Of a stretch of DNA of 64,000 nt, positions 16,059 through 25,744 are shown in pieces; position 1 is the first letter of the stretch, and every line of letters begins with the position of its first letter. Position numbers and translations under genes: made by a program. This DNA comes from Solobacterium sp. (GTDB lineage: Bacteria; Bacillota_I; Bacilli_A; Erysipelotrichales; Erysipelotrichaceae), in NCBI GenBank assembly GCA_017510405.1, contig JAFWNG010000029.1, positions 28,290 to 92,289 on the forward strand, read 5' to 3'. The notes beneath the pieces are model-generated. The model made no database searches. It was not told where the DNA came from and saw nothing but the letters and a program-made list of their open reading frames with translations.

Positions 16059-18011
16059 TTACTCGTCGTATTTGAATACGGGAACGTTGACGGTCTCCGC
16101 ATTCTGCGCAATATCCGGGAGTTCATCGTCTTCTGTAAGATCTTCCGGGAACTTCAGATCGATCGTATCCACATGGACATTCTGAGCGGAATCCGGTCCG
16201 TCAAAGTCCAGGAACAGATCGTCTGTGTCACTGATCACAAAATCATCTGTGAGCGTGAAATCGTCACCGTCTTCCGGGAATACAGGTCCCTGGTCGCTGA
16301 TCGGCTCGATATTGACCGCTCCGGTCTCCTCTGCCGCGTCTGTCGCTTCCGGTGTTCCTTCCGGAATTTCGATCAGCTCAGTATCTTCCTGATCCGTCAG
16401 AGCGGCATCGCCGATGATCTCTTCGAATGCCTGTTCGGTCGGATCTTCTTCCTGCTGTTTTCTGAAATCGGCATAGTCTTCTTCCTGTGCCTTACGCAGG
16501 CGGACTGCCATATACGGACGAGCCGGAAGCTTTACGCGGAACGCACCGTGATAGATTCCCTGTACGGAGATCTTCATATTCCATGTGTCGATGACCTCGG
16601 CAACGAAGTCCGTCTCATCATCGATGTGGAAGTCACGCCAGGACGGACGCATGAAGCTGTAATAGTACAGATACATGGACTTCACCGGCAGGCTCCATTC
16701 ACCTTCCGGTACACCGCATACGCTGTCCCATTCATCCTTCATCGGCGCAATGCCGCTGCCCGGCACTTCGTCGAGAATATCCAGAAGCAGTTCGAAACGC
16801 TTCCAGCTTTCGCCGCGCAGTGTGCCGCCGTGCGACCACCAGATCTCATTTTCATCGGCGAGATATGTTTCACCGTGTCCCGGATAACCGCCGCGTACGG
16901 CCGTCTCCCAGAATCTTCTCAGCATTTCTTCGGCAGTGATATTGCCCCATCCGTACGGAAGGTCGCCTTCGTATGCGATCTCGTCCATGAGGACCGGCTT
17001 GCCGTAGCGTTCGCGCAGTTCATCCGTCAGTTCCGCGCCTTTGTACAGATCTGTACGCTGTACGGAGCAGTGCGTGATCCACGGACGGCTGTGATCATAC
17101 ATGAGACGGCAGTTGTGGATGGAACGCAGGTGACGGTACGGATCTCTTCTGACAAGTGTGCTGCCGAGACGTTCCCAGTCTTCGGAAGTCTTTGCGCTCA
17201 GGAGATCATATTCATTTGCCAGACTCCACCAGACATTTGCGAACGCGGAGAAGCGGGCGATGATATAACGCCAGTACAGGTCATCCTGTTCTTTCGTCAT
17301 GCGGCTGAAGCCCCAGCGGTCATACGGATGCATGATGATCAGGTCCGCCTGGACGCCGATCGCGTTCAGATCACGGATGCAGGACTCGATATTGCGGAAA
17401 TATTCCGGTACGAAGCGTGTATAGTCAAAGTCGTTTCCTTCGTTCTTTCCGATATACGACAGGAAGTTGTCTGCCGTGATGGAAGAGCCGTCTGCCGGTG
17501 TTCCCTCATACGGGAAACATGCCGGATCCTGCAGATTGTATGCATAGAACTTCGGGAAGATGCAGAAACGGATCTTGTTGAAACGCGCTTCCCGCAGATA
17601 CTTGAGCGTCTTCGCTCTTGTCTCTTCCTTCTGCAGATGCCAGACATAGGCTGTTGTTCCGACCGGATGGAACGGTGTGCCGTCTTCGTATGCGAAATGG
17701 TATACATCACTGACATGCACCGGTCCGTGACTGTCTTCCGCCGCCTCTGTTACATAGAAATATCCCGAGACTGCTTCCGCGAGGAATGAACCACGCAGAA
17801 CATAGGAATATTTTCCTGTTCCGGAAGGCATGAAGCGGATCTTATATACGCCGTCTCCGTCGTAGAAGCCTTCGGTTATCTTACTTTCGTCTTTCCCGGA
17901 AAAAATACCTTCCAGGTGCTGGTCTGTAAATGGATTGCCTTCGGACGGTCCCTCCAGTGAGATCTCAAATACATCCCACTTTTTCACTTCAAGTTCATGT
18001 ACCGGTGTCAT
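16059..18011 (-). CDS. DUF5060/DUF4038/DUF5605-type glycoside hydrolase with acidic tail
   Basis: 650 residues, no signal peptide. An N-terminal beta-sandwich (about 1-95, KWDVFEISLEGPSEGNPF) matches DUF5060. A TIM barrel follows (FHPVGTTAYVWHL, FNKIRFCIFPKFYAYN, FANVWWSLANEYDLL, KPVLMDEIAYEGD), typical of DUF4038/apiosidase-like enzymes. NEYD and DEIAYEGD hold the probable catalytic glutamates. A C-terminal beta domain (about 430-525) follows. The last 120 residues are highly acidic and look disordered, which I have not seen in this family. Substrate unknown, probably a plant or side-chain glycan oligomer. SD GGGGG precedes ATG. Confidence 0.8.
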   Translation of the reverse strand: MTPVHELEVKKWDVFEISLEGPSEGNPFTDQHLEGIFSGKDESKITEGFYDGDGVYKIRFMPSGTGKYSYVLRGSFLAEAVSGYFYVTEAAEDSHGPVHVSDVYHFAYEDGTPFHPVGTTAYVWHLQKEETRAKTLKYLREARFNKIRFCIFPKFYAYNLQDPACFPYEGTPADGSSITADNFLSYIGKNEGNDFDYTRFVPEYFRNIESCIRDLNAIGVQADLIIMHPYDRWGFSRMTKEQDDLYWRYIIARFSAFANVWWSLANEYDLLSAKTSEDWERLGSTLVRRDPYRHLRSIHNCRLMYDHSRPWITHCSVQRTDLYKGAELTDELRERYGKPVLMDEIAYEGDLPYGWGNITAEEMLRRFWETAVRGGYPGHGETYLADENEIWWSHGGTLRGESWKRFELLLDILDEVPGSGIAPMKDEWDSVCGVPEGEWSLPVKSMYLYYYSFMRPSWRDFHIDDETDFVAEVIDTWNMKISVQGIYHGAFRVKLPARPYMAVRLRKAQEEDYADFRKQQEEDPTEQAFEEIIGDAALTDQEDTELIEIPEGTPEATDAAEETGAVNIEPISDQGPVFPEDGDDFTLTDDFVISDTDDLFLDFDGPDSAQNVHVDTIDLKFPEDLTEDDELPDIAQNAETVNVPVFKYDE

Positions 18012-18043
18012 AATCGTAAACCCCCTGAGTTATTATCGGCTTT

Positions 18044-18052
18044 ATTATACCA
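18044..18052 (-). promoter_or_regulatory. extended -10 promoter of the glycosidase gene
   Basis: Minus strand TGGTATAAT about 30 bases before ATG 18011. It lies just after the end of the his operon and gives the glycosidase its own transcript. Confidence 0.5.
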
Positions 18053-18060
18053 AAGATGCA

Positions 18061-18384
18061 TTAATATTGCTCAATTGGCTTTCTTTCTGCTTTCAGATTG
18101 TGCTGTTTCAGCGAGCGTCTGCGCATGCATTCGCCGACTTCTTCCAGTGTGACCCCTTTTTCCGCAAGCAGAACGACCAGGTGATACAGCAGATCATTGA
18201 CTTCGCCGATCAGTTCTTCTTTGTCGTCATGCAGGGCGGCAATGATGACTTCGGTGCTTTCCTCACCGAATTTCTTCAGGATCTTATCCAGTCCCTTCTC
18301 ATAGAGATAGGATGTATAGCTTCCCTTTTCCGGATGTTCTTTCCGTTCCAGAGCGGTCTCATACAGTTCATTCAGTTCGTTCAT
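18061..18384 (-). CDS. hisE: phosphoribosyl-ATP pyrophosphatase
   Basis: 107 residues, MazG-like all-helical fold. It hydrolyses phosphoribosyl-ATP to phosphoribosyl-AMP in histidine synthesis. The [16 protein letters not shown] and [13 protein letters not shown] segments carry the acidic metal-binding residues. It is the last gene of the operon, overlapping hisI by four bases. In many bacteria HisI and HisE are fused; here they are separate. Confidence 0.93.
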   Translation of the reverse strand: MNELNELYETALERKEHPEKGSYTSYLYEKGLDKILKKFGEESTEVIIAALHDDKEELIGEVNDLLYHLVVLLAEKGVTLEEVGECMRRRSLKQHNLKAERKPIEQY

Positions 18385-18710
18385 AAGATCTCCTCTCCGT
18401 CGATGGTACGGTAAAAGCAGCTGTACTTGCCGGTGTGGCAGGCAGCTCCGTCCTGATGCACTTTCAGCAGGATCGTATCCGCGTCACAGTCCGTCAGGAT
18501 CTGCACGACGTGCTGGTAGTGGCCGCTGGTCTCTCCTTTGACCCAGAGTTCCCCGCGTGAGCGCGACCAGTAGACGGCGTACCCGGTCTCGATCGTTTTT
18601 GCCAGGCTTTCCGCGTTCATATAGGCAAGCATCAGCACCTGGCCGCTTTCCGCGTCCTGGGTGATGCACGGAACAAGACCGTTTCCTTTTTCAAAATCAA
18701 TTGGGATCAT
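18381..18710 (-). CDS. hisI: phosphoribosyl-AMP cyclohydrolase
   Basis: 109 residues. It opens the adenine ring of phosphoribosyl-AMP. The zinc- and metal-binding motifs are present: [21 protein letters not shown], then [20 protein letters not shown] and [18 protein letters not shown] are family hallmarks. Start ATG overlaps the hisF stop by four bases. Confidence 0.94.
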   Translation of the reverse strand: MIPIDFEKGNGLVPCITQDAESGQVLMLAYMNAESLAKTIETGYAVYWSRSRGELWVKGETSGHYQHVVQILTDCDADTILLKVHQDGAACHTGKYSCFYRTIDGEEIL

Positions 18711-19468
18711 AGGCGTACCGGTATTCCCCTTTCCTGCAGATACTGCTTCGTTTCGCCTACCGTCAGTTCCCCGTAATGGAACAGACTCGCAGCGAGCGCC
18801 GCATCTGCCGCATCTTCTTCAAATACTTCGGCAAAGTGTTCCAGAGCGCCGCAGCCGCCGCTGGCAATGACCGGGACCGATACGACACTGCGCACTGCCT
18901 TAAGCAGCGGAATGTCATAGCCGGCCTTTGTGCCGTCGGCGTCCATGCTGGTCAGCAGGATCTCTCCGGCACCGAGTTCCGTGCCCTTTTTTGCCCATTC
19001 CAGCGCGTCCAGACCGGTATCGATCCGGCCGCCGTTGATCACGACATTCCAGCCGGAGCCGTCCGGCCGCATGCGGGCGTCGATGGCCAGCACCACGCAC
19101 TGGTTTCCAAACGCCGCTGCGCCTTCCCGGATCAGCTGGGGATCCCGCACAGCCGCGCTGTTGAGCGAACATTTATCCGCGCCTGCCCTCAGCATGCGCC
19201 GCATATCATCGACACTGCGGATCCCGCCGCCGACGGTAAATGGTATATAGATGGTCTTCGCTACATCGCGGACGACCTGCACCATGGTGTCGCGTCCTTC
19301 ATGGGTAGCGGTGATATCCAGAAAGACCAGTTCATCCGCCCCCTGCTCATAATAGCGGGCAGCCAGTTCGACCGGGTCGCCGACTTCGCGCAGACCGACG
19401 AAGTTGATGCCTTTGACCGTCTTTCCGTCTTTGACATCCAGGCACGGGATGATGCGTTTCGTTAACAT
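18707..19468 (-). CDS. hisF: imidazole glycerol phosphate synthase cyclase subunit
   Basis: A 253-residue TIM barrel. It cyclises PRFAR with ammonia from HisH to give imidazole glycerol phosphate and [18 protein letters not shown] holds the catalytic aspartate at residue 11; the second, in the [14 protein letters not shown] segment, is also present. Start overlaps hisA by seven bases, with GGAGGG as SD inside hisA. Confidence 0.95.
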   Translation of the reverse strand: MLTKRIIPCLDVKDGKTVKGINFVGLREVGDPVELAARYYEQGADELVFLDITATHEGRDTMVQVVRDVAKTIYIPFTVGGGIRSVDDMRRMLRAGADKCSLNSAAVRDPQLIREGAAAFGNQCVVLAIDARMRPDGSGWNVVINGGRIDTGLDALEWAKKGTELGAGEILLTSMDADGTKAGYDIPLLKAVRSVVSVPVIASGGCGALEHFAEVFEEDAADAALAASLFHYGELTVGETKQYLQERGIPVRL

Positions 19469-20187
19469 GATTCCCTCCTGCAGACGGCGATGGCTTCGGA
19501 AAGATCCAGCGTGCCGGTATAGATCGCTTTTCCGGTGATGGCGCCGTAGATGCCGAGTTCCGCCAGTTCCTGTATATGGCTCAGATCACGGATCCCGCCG
19601 CTTGCGACGAGCTGCAGGGACGTTTCTTTCTGCAGCTGTTTCAGCATTTCCGTATTCGGGCCGTTCAGCGTGCCGTCTTTGGAAATATCCGTCACGATGA
19701 CGGTGCGCACGCCGATCTCTTCCATTGATTTAGCCAGTTCCAGATAGGTTATGCGGCTTACGGACAGCCATCCGCTTCCTGCCGCAAGACCGTCTTTGCA
19801 GTCGATCCCGACAGCGATCTTTTCGCCATAGCGGGAAACTGCTTCTTTTACCAGTTCGGGATGTTCGATCGCCGCCGTACCGAGAATGACCCGGGCCGCG
19901 CCGCCTTCCAGATACCGTTCGATATCTTCCATCGTGCGGATCCCGCCGCCGACTTCCACCGGCATCTTCACTGCCTGGATGGCGTCGATGATCGTATCGA
20001 AACTGCGCCGGCTGCCGAAGCGGGCACCGTCAAGATCCACGACATGCAGAAAATCCGCACCTAGCGCATCAAAGCGCAGTGCGGTATCCCGTACGCTTTC
20101 GGCGACGACGGTCTTCTCGTCAAAGCGTCCCTGAAACAGCCGGACGGGCTTTCCGTCCATGATATCGATTGCCGGCAATACGATCAT
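19462..20187 (-). CDS. hisA: ProFAR isomerase
   Basis: A 241-residue TIM barrel, homologue of His[14 protein letters not shown] carries the first catalytic aspartate at residue 8 and [16 protein letters not shown] the second. It isomerises ProFAR to PRFAR. Overlaps hisH by four bases. Confidence 0.95.
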   Translation of the reverse strand: MIVLPAIDIMDGKPVRLFQGRFDEKTVVAESVRDTALRFDALGADFLHVVDLDGARFGSRRSFDTIIDAIQAVKMPVEVGGGIRTMEDIERYLEGGAARVILGTAAIEHPELVKEAVSRYGEKIAVGIDCKDGLAAGSGWLSVSRITYLELAKSMEEIGVRTVIVTDISKDGTLNGPNTEMLKQLQKETSLQLVASGGIRDLSHIQELAELGIYGAITGKAIYTGTLDLSEAIAVCRRESC

Positions 20188-20798
20188 AGCGATACCTCCG
20201 TGAACCAGCGCAGTATTTCCAGTCCGTCCCGGCCGCTCTTTTCCGGATGAAACTGAGCGCCGAGAACATTGTCATGCCCGACAAGTCCGGGTACGGTCAT
20301 CGACCCGTACGCCGATACTGCGATGCGGTCTTCCGCCGCACAGTCTTTCGCGTAATAGGAGTGTACATAATATACATACGGATGCTCGGAAAGACGCGCT
20401 CTGAGCGGCGTGTCCTGTGTGAATTCCAGAAGATTCCAGCCGATCTGCGGGATGCGCACCGAAGTGTCTTCCATCCGGACGATGCGGCCTTTCAGAAATC
20501 CGAAGCCTTCCGTAATGCCGTTCTCTTCACTTTCCTCAAACAGCATCTGCATGCCCAGGCAGATCCCGAGAAACGGCTTATGCATCTCATTGACGATCTT
20601 CTTCACCGGTGCAAACAGCCCCCGTGCGTGGATGTTCTCCATGCAGTCGCGGAATGCGCCTACTCCCGGCAGGATCACTCTGTCGCAGGCATACAGCACT
20701 TCCGGATCACTGGTGATCACGCTTTCTTCGTTCAGAAAGTCGAGCGCGTTCTTCACGCTCTGCAGATTGCCCATGCCGTAGTCAATGATTCCGATCAT
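20184..20798 (-). CDS. hisH: imidazole glycerol phosphate synthase glutaminase subunit
   Basis: A 204-residue class I glutamine amidotransferase. The nucleophile cysteine is in [12 protein letters not shown], and the histidine and glutamate of the triad are in [11 protein letters not shown]. It passes ammonia to HisF. Overlaps hisB by four bases. Confidence 0.95.
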   Translation of the reverse strand: MIGIIDYGMGNLQSVKNALDFLNEESVITSDPEVLYACDRVILPGVGAFRDCMENIHARGLFAPVKKIVNEMHKPFLGICLGMQMLFEESEENGITEGFGFLKGRIVRMEDTSVRIPQIGWNLLEFTQDTPLRARLSEHPYVYYVHSYYAKDCAAEDRIAVSAYGSMTVPGLVGHDNVLGAQFHPEKSGRDGLEILRWFTEVSL

Positions 20799-21379
20799 CC
20801 GAGCATCCCCTTGGAACTTGGAATCTCCGTACCGGTGACGCGGACCGCTTCCTTCAGCGCTCTTGCCAGCGCCTTGAAGACTGCCTCTGCCTTGTGGTGG
20901 TCGTTTTCTCCGTAATATACATTGATGTGCAGGGTGATGCCGGCGTTGAAGGCAAATGCCCGCAGGAACTCCCTGACCATCTCGGTAGACATCGTGCCGA
21001 TGTTCTCCCGTTTGAATTCACAGTTGAATACCAGATACGGACGGCCGCTGATATCCAGGTCCGCCGCCGCCAGCGTTTCATCCATCGGCATCCGGAAGCT
21101 TCCATAGCGCTGAATGCCGCGCCTGTCGCCCAGGCACTCTTTCAGCAGACTGCCCAGAACGATGCCGCAGTCCTCGATCGTATGGTGATCGCACACGTCC
21201 AGGTCTCCCTCTGCCTTTACGGTCAGATCAAATCCGGAGTGGAACGCAAACAGTTCCAGCATGTGGTCAAAGAAGCCGATGCCGGTATCGATGTCCGCTT
21301 TTCCGCTTCCTTCCAGAACAAGACAGCTTTCGATGCTGGTCTCTTTTGTCGTGCGTGTGCATTTTGCTTCCCGTGTCAT
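20795..21379 (-). CDS. hisB: imidazoleglycerol-phosphate dehydratase
   Basis: 194 residues, monofunctional (no HisN-type phosphatase part). It removes water from imidazole glycerol phosphate. The metal-binding histidine clusters are present: [16 protein letters not shown], and [12 protein letters not shown]. The ATG at 21379 overlaps the hisC stop as ATGA. The frame is open eleven codons further up, but inside hisC. Confidence 0.95.
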   Translation of the reverse strand: MTREAKCTRTTKETSIESCLVLEGSGKADIDTGIGFFDHMLELFAFHSGFDLTVKAEGDLDVCDHHTIEDCGIVLGSLLKECLGDRRGIQRYGSFRMPMDETLAAADLDISGRPYLVFNCEFKRENIGTMSTEMVREFLRAFAFNAGITLHINVYYGENDHHKAEAVFKALARALKEAVRVTGTEIPSSKGMLG

Positions 21380-22398
21380 AGCGTTTCCTCCACTGTCTGC
21401 AGGACTTCCCATACAGCTCTGTTTTCTTCTTCGGTTCCGATCGTTATACGGAACGCGTCTTTTCCCCGGTAGTCGCGGATCACGATGCCCGCCTTCGCGA
21501 ATTCTTCCAGCAGCCGCTGTTTATGCGCGCTTTCCCCGTACAGGAAATTCGCCTGACTCGGATAGAATTTCAGGCATTTCAGTGCCGCTGCCTTTTCATA
21601 CAGTTTCCGGCGTTCTTTCTTCACGTTTTCCGCATATTGCAGAAGTTCTTCGGCATGCGAGAGAACGATGGACGCCGTTTTCATGCTCAGTGTATTCAGC
21701 GCATACGGTACATAGCCTTCCCGCAGCGGTTCTGCATTGTTCACGGAAGTCACGAGGAAGCCGGTGCGGATGCCCGCCAGTCCGAATGCCTTGGACAGTG
21801 TCCGCGTGACATACAGATTCGGATATTCATTCACCATGCCGGCACTGCTCTCTGTGTCCGCAAACTCGATATATGCCTCGTCGATCACGACGGGGATCTC
21901 TGTAAATGCATTCAGGATCTCCCTGACCGCATCCGGATCCAGACAGATCCCGCTGGGATTGTTCGGATTGGAGAACAGGATCATATCGCCGTTCTGTTCT
22001 TTCATCCATGCGATGAACGCACGGACAGAGAAATCCTGCGTCAGATCGATCGGATATTTGATCACTGAGGCGCCGTAGGAAGACGCATAGTAATCATACA
22101 TGGAAAAGTCCGGGTCCAGCGTCATCAGTTTCTTTCCCGGTCCCAGGAACGTTCCAATCAGATAGCCGAGGATCTGGTCGGACCCGTTTCCCGCGATCAA
22201 CTGGCCGGGATCGACGCCGATCACTTCCGCATAGGCGCTGCGCAGTTCGGTCTGGCTGCTGTCGGGATAGCGGTTGAAAGCGACTTCCTTCAGGGCGGCG
22301 GCGATCTCTTCCCGCAGCGTTTCTTCCAGCGGCAGGGACCGCTCATTGGCATTCAGCAGGGTCCCCGTCTGTACATGTGTTTCGTATTTAAACTTCAT
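21376..22398 (-). CDS. hisC: histidinol-phosphate aminotransferase
   Basis: A 340-residue PLP enzyme of fold type I. The PLP lysine is in [16 protein letters not shown], with NPNNPSG and DEAYIEF being the usual cofactor-contact motifs. It converts imidazole acetol phosphate to histidinol phosphate with glutamate. Overlaps hisD by 11 bases. Confidence 0.94.
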   Translation of the reverse strand: MKFKYETHVQTGTLLNANERSLPLEETLREEIAAALKEVAFNRYPDSSQTELRSAYAEVIGVDPGQLIAGNGSDQILGYLIGTFLGPGKKLMTLDPDFSMYDYYASSYGASVIKYPIDLTQDFSVRAFIAWMKEQNGDMILFSNPNNPSGICLDPDAVREILNAFTEIPVVIDEAYIEFADTESSAGMVNEYPNLYVTRTLSKAFGLAGIRTGFLVTSVNNAEPLREGYVPYALNTLSMKTASIVLSHAEELLQYAENVKKERRKLYEKAAALKCLKFYPSQANFLYGESAHKQRLLEEFAKAGIVIRDYRGKDAFRITIGTEEENRAVWEVLQTVEETL

Positions 22399-23677
22399 TG
22401 TCTTTCCTCACTGTGACCGCGTTGGCATGGCCGTGCAGCTGTTCCTGTTCCGCCATGGATTCGATATACGCAGCGCTCTTATTCAGCGCTTCTTTCGTAT
22501 AGTGCAGGAAGGACGACTTCTTGATAAACGCGTCCACGCCGAGTGCGCTGGAGAACCGGGCTGTGCCGCCGGTCGGCAGTACGTGGTTCGTGCCGCCGTA
22601 GTAGTCGCCGATGCTTTCGCATGTGTAATAGCCCATGAACACACTGCCGGCATTGCGCACCAGATCCAGATACCGCATCGGATCTTCGATCATCAGTTCA
22701 AGGTGTTCCGGCGCGATGGCATTGGAGAAACTGATGCAGTCTTCGATCGAATCGCATACGATCGCCTTGCCGTAGGTCTCCACACTTTCCGACGCGATCT
22801 TTACGCGCGGCAGTGCGGCAAGCTGTTTTTCCAGTTCACTGTTTACAGCGTCCAGCACCTTCCGGTCCGTTGTCAGCAGGATGGCGCTTGCCATCGGATC
22901 GTGTTCCGCCTGCGACAGGAGATCCGCCGCGACGAATACCGGATCAGCGCCGCTGTCCGCGATCACGAGGATCTCGCTCGGTCCGGCGATCATATCGATA
23001 TCGACTTTGCCGAAGACCAGCTTTTTCGCGGCTGCCACAAAGATATTTCCCGGACCGACGATCTTGTCGACCGGAGCGATCGTTTCCGTGCCGTACGCCA
23101 GCGCGCCGATTGCCTGCGCGCCGCCGATCTTATAGATCTCATCGACACCTGCAAGCTTTGCGGCAAACGCGATGTTCGGATGGATCGAACCGTTCTTGTC
23201 CGGCGGCGTGACCATGACGATCCGCCGCACGCCGGCTGTTTTCGCCGGGATTGCATTCATCAGCACACTGCTGGGATACTGCGCGCGTCCGCCCGGCACA
23301 TAGATGCCGATGCTGTCGAGCGGCAGGACCCGCTGGCCGAGATACACGCCGTCCGCTTTCTGCAGCAGATAGGAATTCTGTTTCTGGGCATTGTGGAAGA
23401 ACACGATGTTTTCCTTTGCCTTTGCCATGGACTCCATGAAGAACGGATCGCACTTCTTCACTGCTTCCGCCAGTTCTTCCTCACTGACGCGCCCGTCGGC
23501 CATATCAATGCCGTCAAACTGCTTTGTATATCTGCGGCAGGCTGCGTCTTTTTCATTGCGTACCGCCGAAAGGATATCCATAGCGGCGTGCATGACGGCA
23601 TCCGGAATGTCTGTCATGCGGCTGTCGAGGAATTCCCGCAGTTCTTTTGTGTTTTCCGGGCTGATTTCTTTAAGCAT
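22388..23677 (-). CDS. hisD: histidinol dehydrogenase
   Basis: 429 residues; carries out the last two NAD-dependent oxidations to histidine. Diagnostic segments are VPGGRAQYPSSVLMNAIPA, IDMIAGPSEILVIAD, and the EQLHGHANAVTVR end with conserved histidines. The start at ATG 23677 lies inside the end of hisG (AATGCTTAA). An in-frame ATG nine codons earlier is possible but less natural. Confidence 0.94.
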   Translation of the reverse strand: MLKEISPENTKELREFLDSRMTDIPDAVMHAAMDILSAVRNEKDAACRRYTKQFDGIDMADGRVSEEELAEAVKKCDPFFMESMAKAKENIVFFHNAQKQNSYLLQKADGVYLGQRVLPLDSIGIYVPGGRAQYPSSVLMNAIPAKTAGVRRIVMVTPPDKNGSIHPNIAFAAKLAGVDEIYKIGGAQAIGALAYGTETIAPVDKIVGPGNIFVAAAKKLVFGKVDIDMIAGPSEILVIADSGADPVFVAADLLSQAEHDPMASAILLTTDRKVLDAVNSELEKQLAALPRVKIASESVETYGKAIVCDSIEDCISFSNAIAPEHLELMIEDPMRYLDLVRNAGSVFMGYYTCESIGDYYGGTNHVLPTGGTARFSSALGVDAFIKKSSFLHYTKEALNKSAAYIESMAEQEQLHGHANAVTVRKDNEV

Positions 23678-24305
23678 TTTTGCGTACGATCCTTTCCAGG
23701 TCATTCAGAAATGCCATGACCTCTTTTTTCTTCATCTTGAAACTGACTTTATTGACGATGACGCGGGCACTGATCTCGGCCACGATATCGTATACGACAA
23801 GACCGTTTTCTTTCAGCGTCGTGCCGGTCTCCATGATATCCACGATGCCGTCGCACAGTCCCAGCAGCGGCGACAGTTCCACGGAGCCGTCGATCTTGAT
23901 GATCTCGACGTCCAGTCCCTTCCGGCTGAAGTATTCCGTTGTGACTTTCGGATATTTGGTTCCGATCTTGATATGACCGACCTTGCTGAGCGGATTGCAG
24001 TCCTTCAGACCGGCCACGACAAAGCGGCACTTTCCGCACTCCAGATCCAGCATTTCATAGTAGTCTTTTCCGCCTTCCATCAAGGTGTCTTTTCCGACGA
24101 TCCCGATGTCCGCGACACCGTGTTCCACATAAGTGATGCAGTCATTGGATTTGACCAGGAAATACCGGACATCTTTTACCGTATCGGCTATGACCAGTTC
24201 CCGGTTCTTATGGATCAGACCGTCCACGCCGTATCCGCACTGGGACAGCATTTCCACCGTACTTTTTTCCAGACGGCCTTTTGTCAGGGCGACCGAGAGA
24301 CTCAT
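23670..24305 (-). CDS. hisG: ATP phosphoribosyltransferase, short form
   Basis: 211 residues, the catalytic subunit of the first committed step. It lacks the C-terminal regulatory domain of long HisG and therefore needs HisZ, encoded just before it. EYFSRKGLDVEIIKIDGSVE, and the phosphoribosyl-binding GIVDIMETGTTLKENGL near residue 150, are typical. Overlaps hisZ by four bases. Confidence 0.94.
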   Translation of the reverse strand: MSLSVALTKGRLEKSTVEMLSQCGYGVDGLIHKNRELVIADTVKDVRYFLVKSNDCITYVEHGVADIGIVGKDTLMEGGKDYYEMLDLECGKCRFVVAGLKDCNPLSKVGHIKIGTKYPKVTTEYFSRKGLDVEIIKIDGSVELSPLLGLCDGIVDIMETGTTLKENGLVVYDIVAEISARVIVNKVSFKMKKKEVMAFLNDLERIVRKNA

Positions 24306-25405
24306 ACACTTACCTCCACATCGCTAACATCTGCGCATATCATCTGTACCGGACCCTTTTTCCGCAGTTCCTGCGCAAGTTTTCCGGCTTCCAGCAGTTT
24401 CTCCTTCGGATAGCGGACCGTCGTGACGGTCACCGGTTCACAGCTGCACGCGTCCAGCAGATAATCCAGCTTCACGCCGAAGCCGCATGCGGGCATCGGT
24501 CTTGCCAGCTTGTCGAACAGCGCGTCATAGCGTCCGCCGCTCAGCACGCCGGTGCCGACGTTGTTGACAAATCCCTCAAAGATAATACCGGTATAGTAAT
24601 CCAGACGCGGCGCCTTGCCGAGATCAAACTGGAACTTACCTTCATATCCAAGCGCGTTCAGGACGGCTTCCAGAGCTTCCATCTTCCGGATGATCGCGGT
24701 GAGCGACGGTGCAAAGCATACTGCTTCGGCATCCTGCAGCGCACCTTGCCCGCTGCATAACGGCAGCCGCAGGAAGAACTCTCTTTCTTCCGCGGACAGG
24801 TCCAGCGTATTCAGGAAATTCTTCAGTTCCACCAGGGATTTGCGGTCGATCAGATCGGCGCAGCGGTGTCCCTCTTCGGCCGTAAGACCTGCTTCTTCGC
24901 AGGCTTTCTTGATGAACTCCACATTGCCGATCTCCAGTGTATACGGGAAGATCCCGATAGCTTCCATGACATCCATCGCGCAGGTCAGCACTTCCGGATC
25001 ACTTGTTTCATCCATTCCGATCAGTTCAACGCCGCAGTCGGTAACTTCATTGCGCTTGCCGGCAAACGACTGCCGGACTTTGTATACCGTCGAACAGTAG
25101 CAGAACCGGAACGGCGGCTCGCTGTTGGCAAACTTTGTCGCGCAGACGCGGGCGATCGGCAGGGTCATATCGGTACGGAGCGCCAGAAGCATTCCGTCCT
25201 GATCCACGAACTTATACAGTTCCTCTTCTTTCAGCGAGGAAAACACATTTGCATAGGTCGAATAGAATTCGATCAGCGGCGTATCGATCGGCAGATAGCC
25301 GTACGAACGGTATACCGCTTCGGTGCGTTTCTGAAGTTCTTTCTTTTTCATGCAGTCTTCCAGGATCGTATCGTGCATCCCGGACGGCAGCTGGATCTGT
25401 TTCAT
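24302..25405 (-). CDS. hisZ: ATP phosphoribosyltransferase regulatory subunit
   Basis: 367 residues, a paralogue of histidyl-tRNA synthetase catalytic core without aminoacylation activity. It forms an octamer with short HisG and senses histidine. Class II-like motifs are visible (LPSGMHDTILEDCMKK, LRTDMTLPIARV, and GGRYDALFDKL near residue 275). At 367 residues it lacks the anticodon-binding domain and is close to the HisZ family length. First gene of the operon, directly behind a T-box leader; SD AGGAGAG. Confidence 0.93.
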   Translation of the reverse strand: MKQIQLPSGMHDTILEDCMKKKELQKRTEAVYRSYGYLPIDTPLIEFYSTYANVFSSLKEEELYKFVDQDGMLLALRTDMTLPIARVCATKFANSEPPFRFCYCSTVYKVRQSFAGKRNEVTDCGVELIGMDETSDPEVLTCAMDVMEAIGIFPYTLEIGNVEFIKKACEEAGLTAEEGHRCADLIDRKSLVELKNFLNTLDLSAEEREFFLRLPLCSGQGALQDAEAVCFAPSLTAIIRKMEALEAVLNALGYEGKFQFDLGKAPRLDYYTGIIFEGFVNNVGTGVLSGGRYDALFDKLARPMPACGFGVKLDYLLDACSCEPVTVTTVRYPKEKLLEAGKLAQELRKKGPVQMICADVSDVEVSV

Positions 25406-25419
25406 ACTCTCTCTCCTGA

Positions 25420-25674
25420 TTCAAAAAAGACATCCCGCATCAGGACGTCTTGTTAAACGTGGTTCCACCCGAATTCACTGCATCCTCACGGATCCAGTCT
25501 CATGAAGTACTATCATACTCCCCTGCGGTAACGGGCAGTCCGTCATTCCCTACTGCGATGTTCGGAAATGCAGCTCCGGGATGTGTTTTCCGCAGCATTT
25601 CGTCACTTCCTTGCACCGTCCGGAAGCTCTCTGGCACGTCCTGTCTGCCTACTTTTTCCCTTCTTCGCTTTTCT
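25420..25674 (-). promoter_or_regulatory. histidine T-box leader
   Basis: The T-box consensus appears on the minus strand as CGGGTGGAACCACG (25457-25471). After it a terminator stem AGACGTCC/GGGATGTCT is followed by six T (25423-25450). A specifier-loop-like segment AAAACACATC puts CAC, a histidine codon, at 25585-25583, with flanking stem bases AATGC/GCATT. In known T-boxes uncharged tRNA-His would pair here and stabilise the antiterminator, turning on the his operon in histidine shortage. Confidence 0.9.
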
Positions 25675-25680
25675 GCCTAT

Positions 25681-25709
25681 ATGATAGTAGCCGTGAAAAT
25701 CGTTGTCAA
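25681..25709 (-). promoter_or_regulatory. promoter of the his operon
   Basis: TTGACA at 25709-25704, a 17-base spacer, and TATCAT at 25686-25681. It is the best sigma-A-type promoter in the window and sits directly upstream of the T-box leader. Confidence 0.85.
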
Positions 25710-25744
25710 TAAAAATGATATCGTTTTCATTTCACTGAAAACGG

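Noticed and set aside
16173..17789. Very long plus-strand frame opposite the glycosidase
   Set aside because: It lacks an SD and any recognisable domain; the minus-strand gene has clear family motifs.
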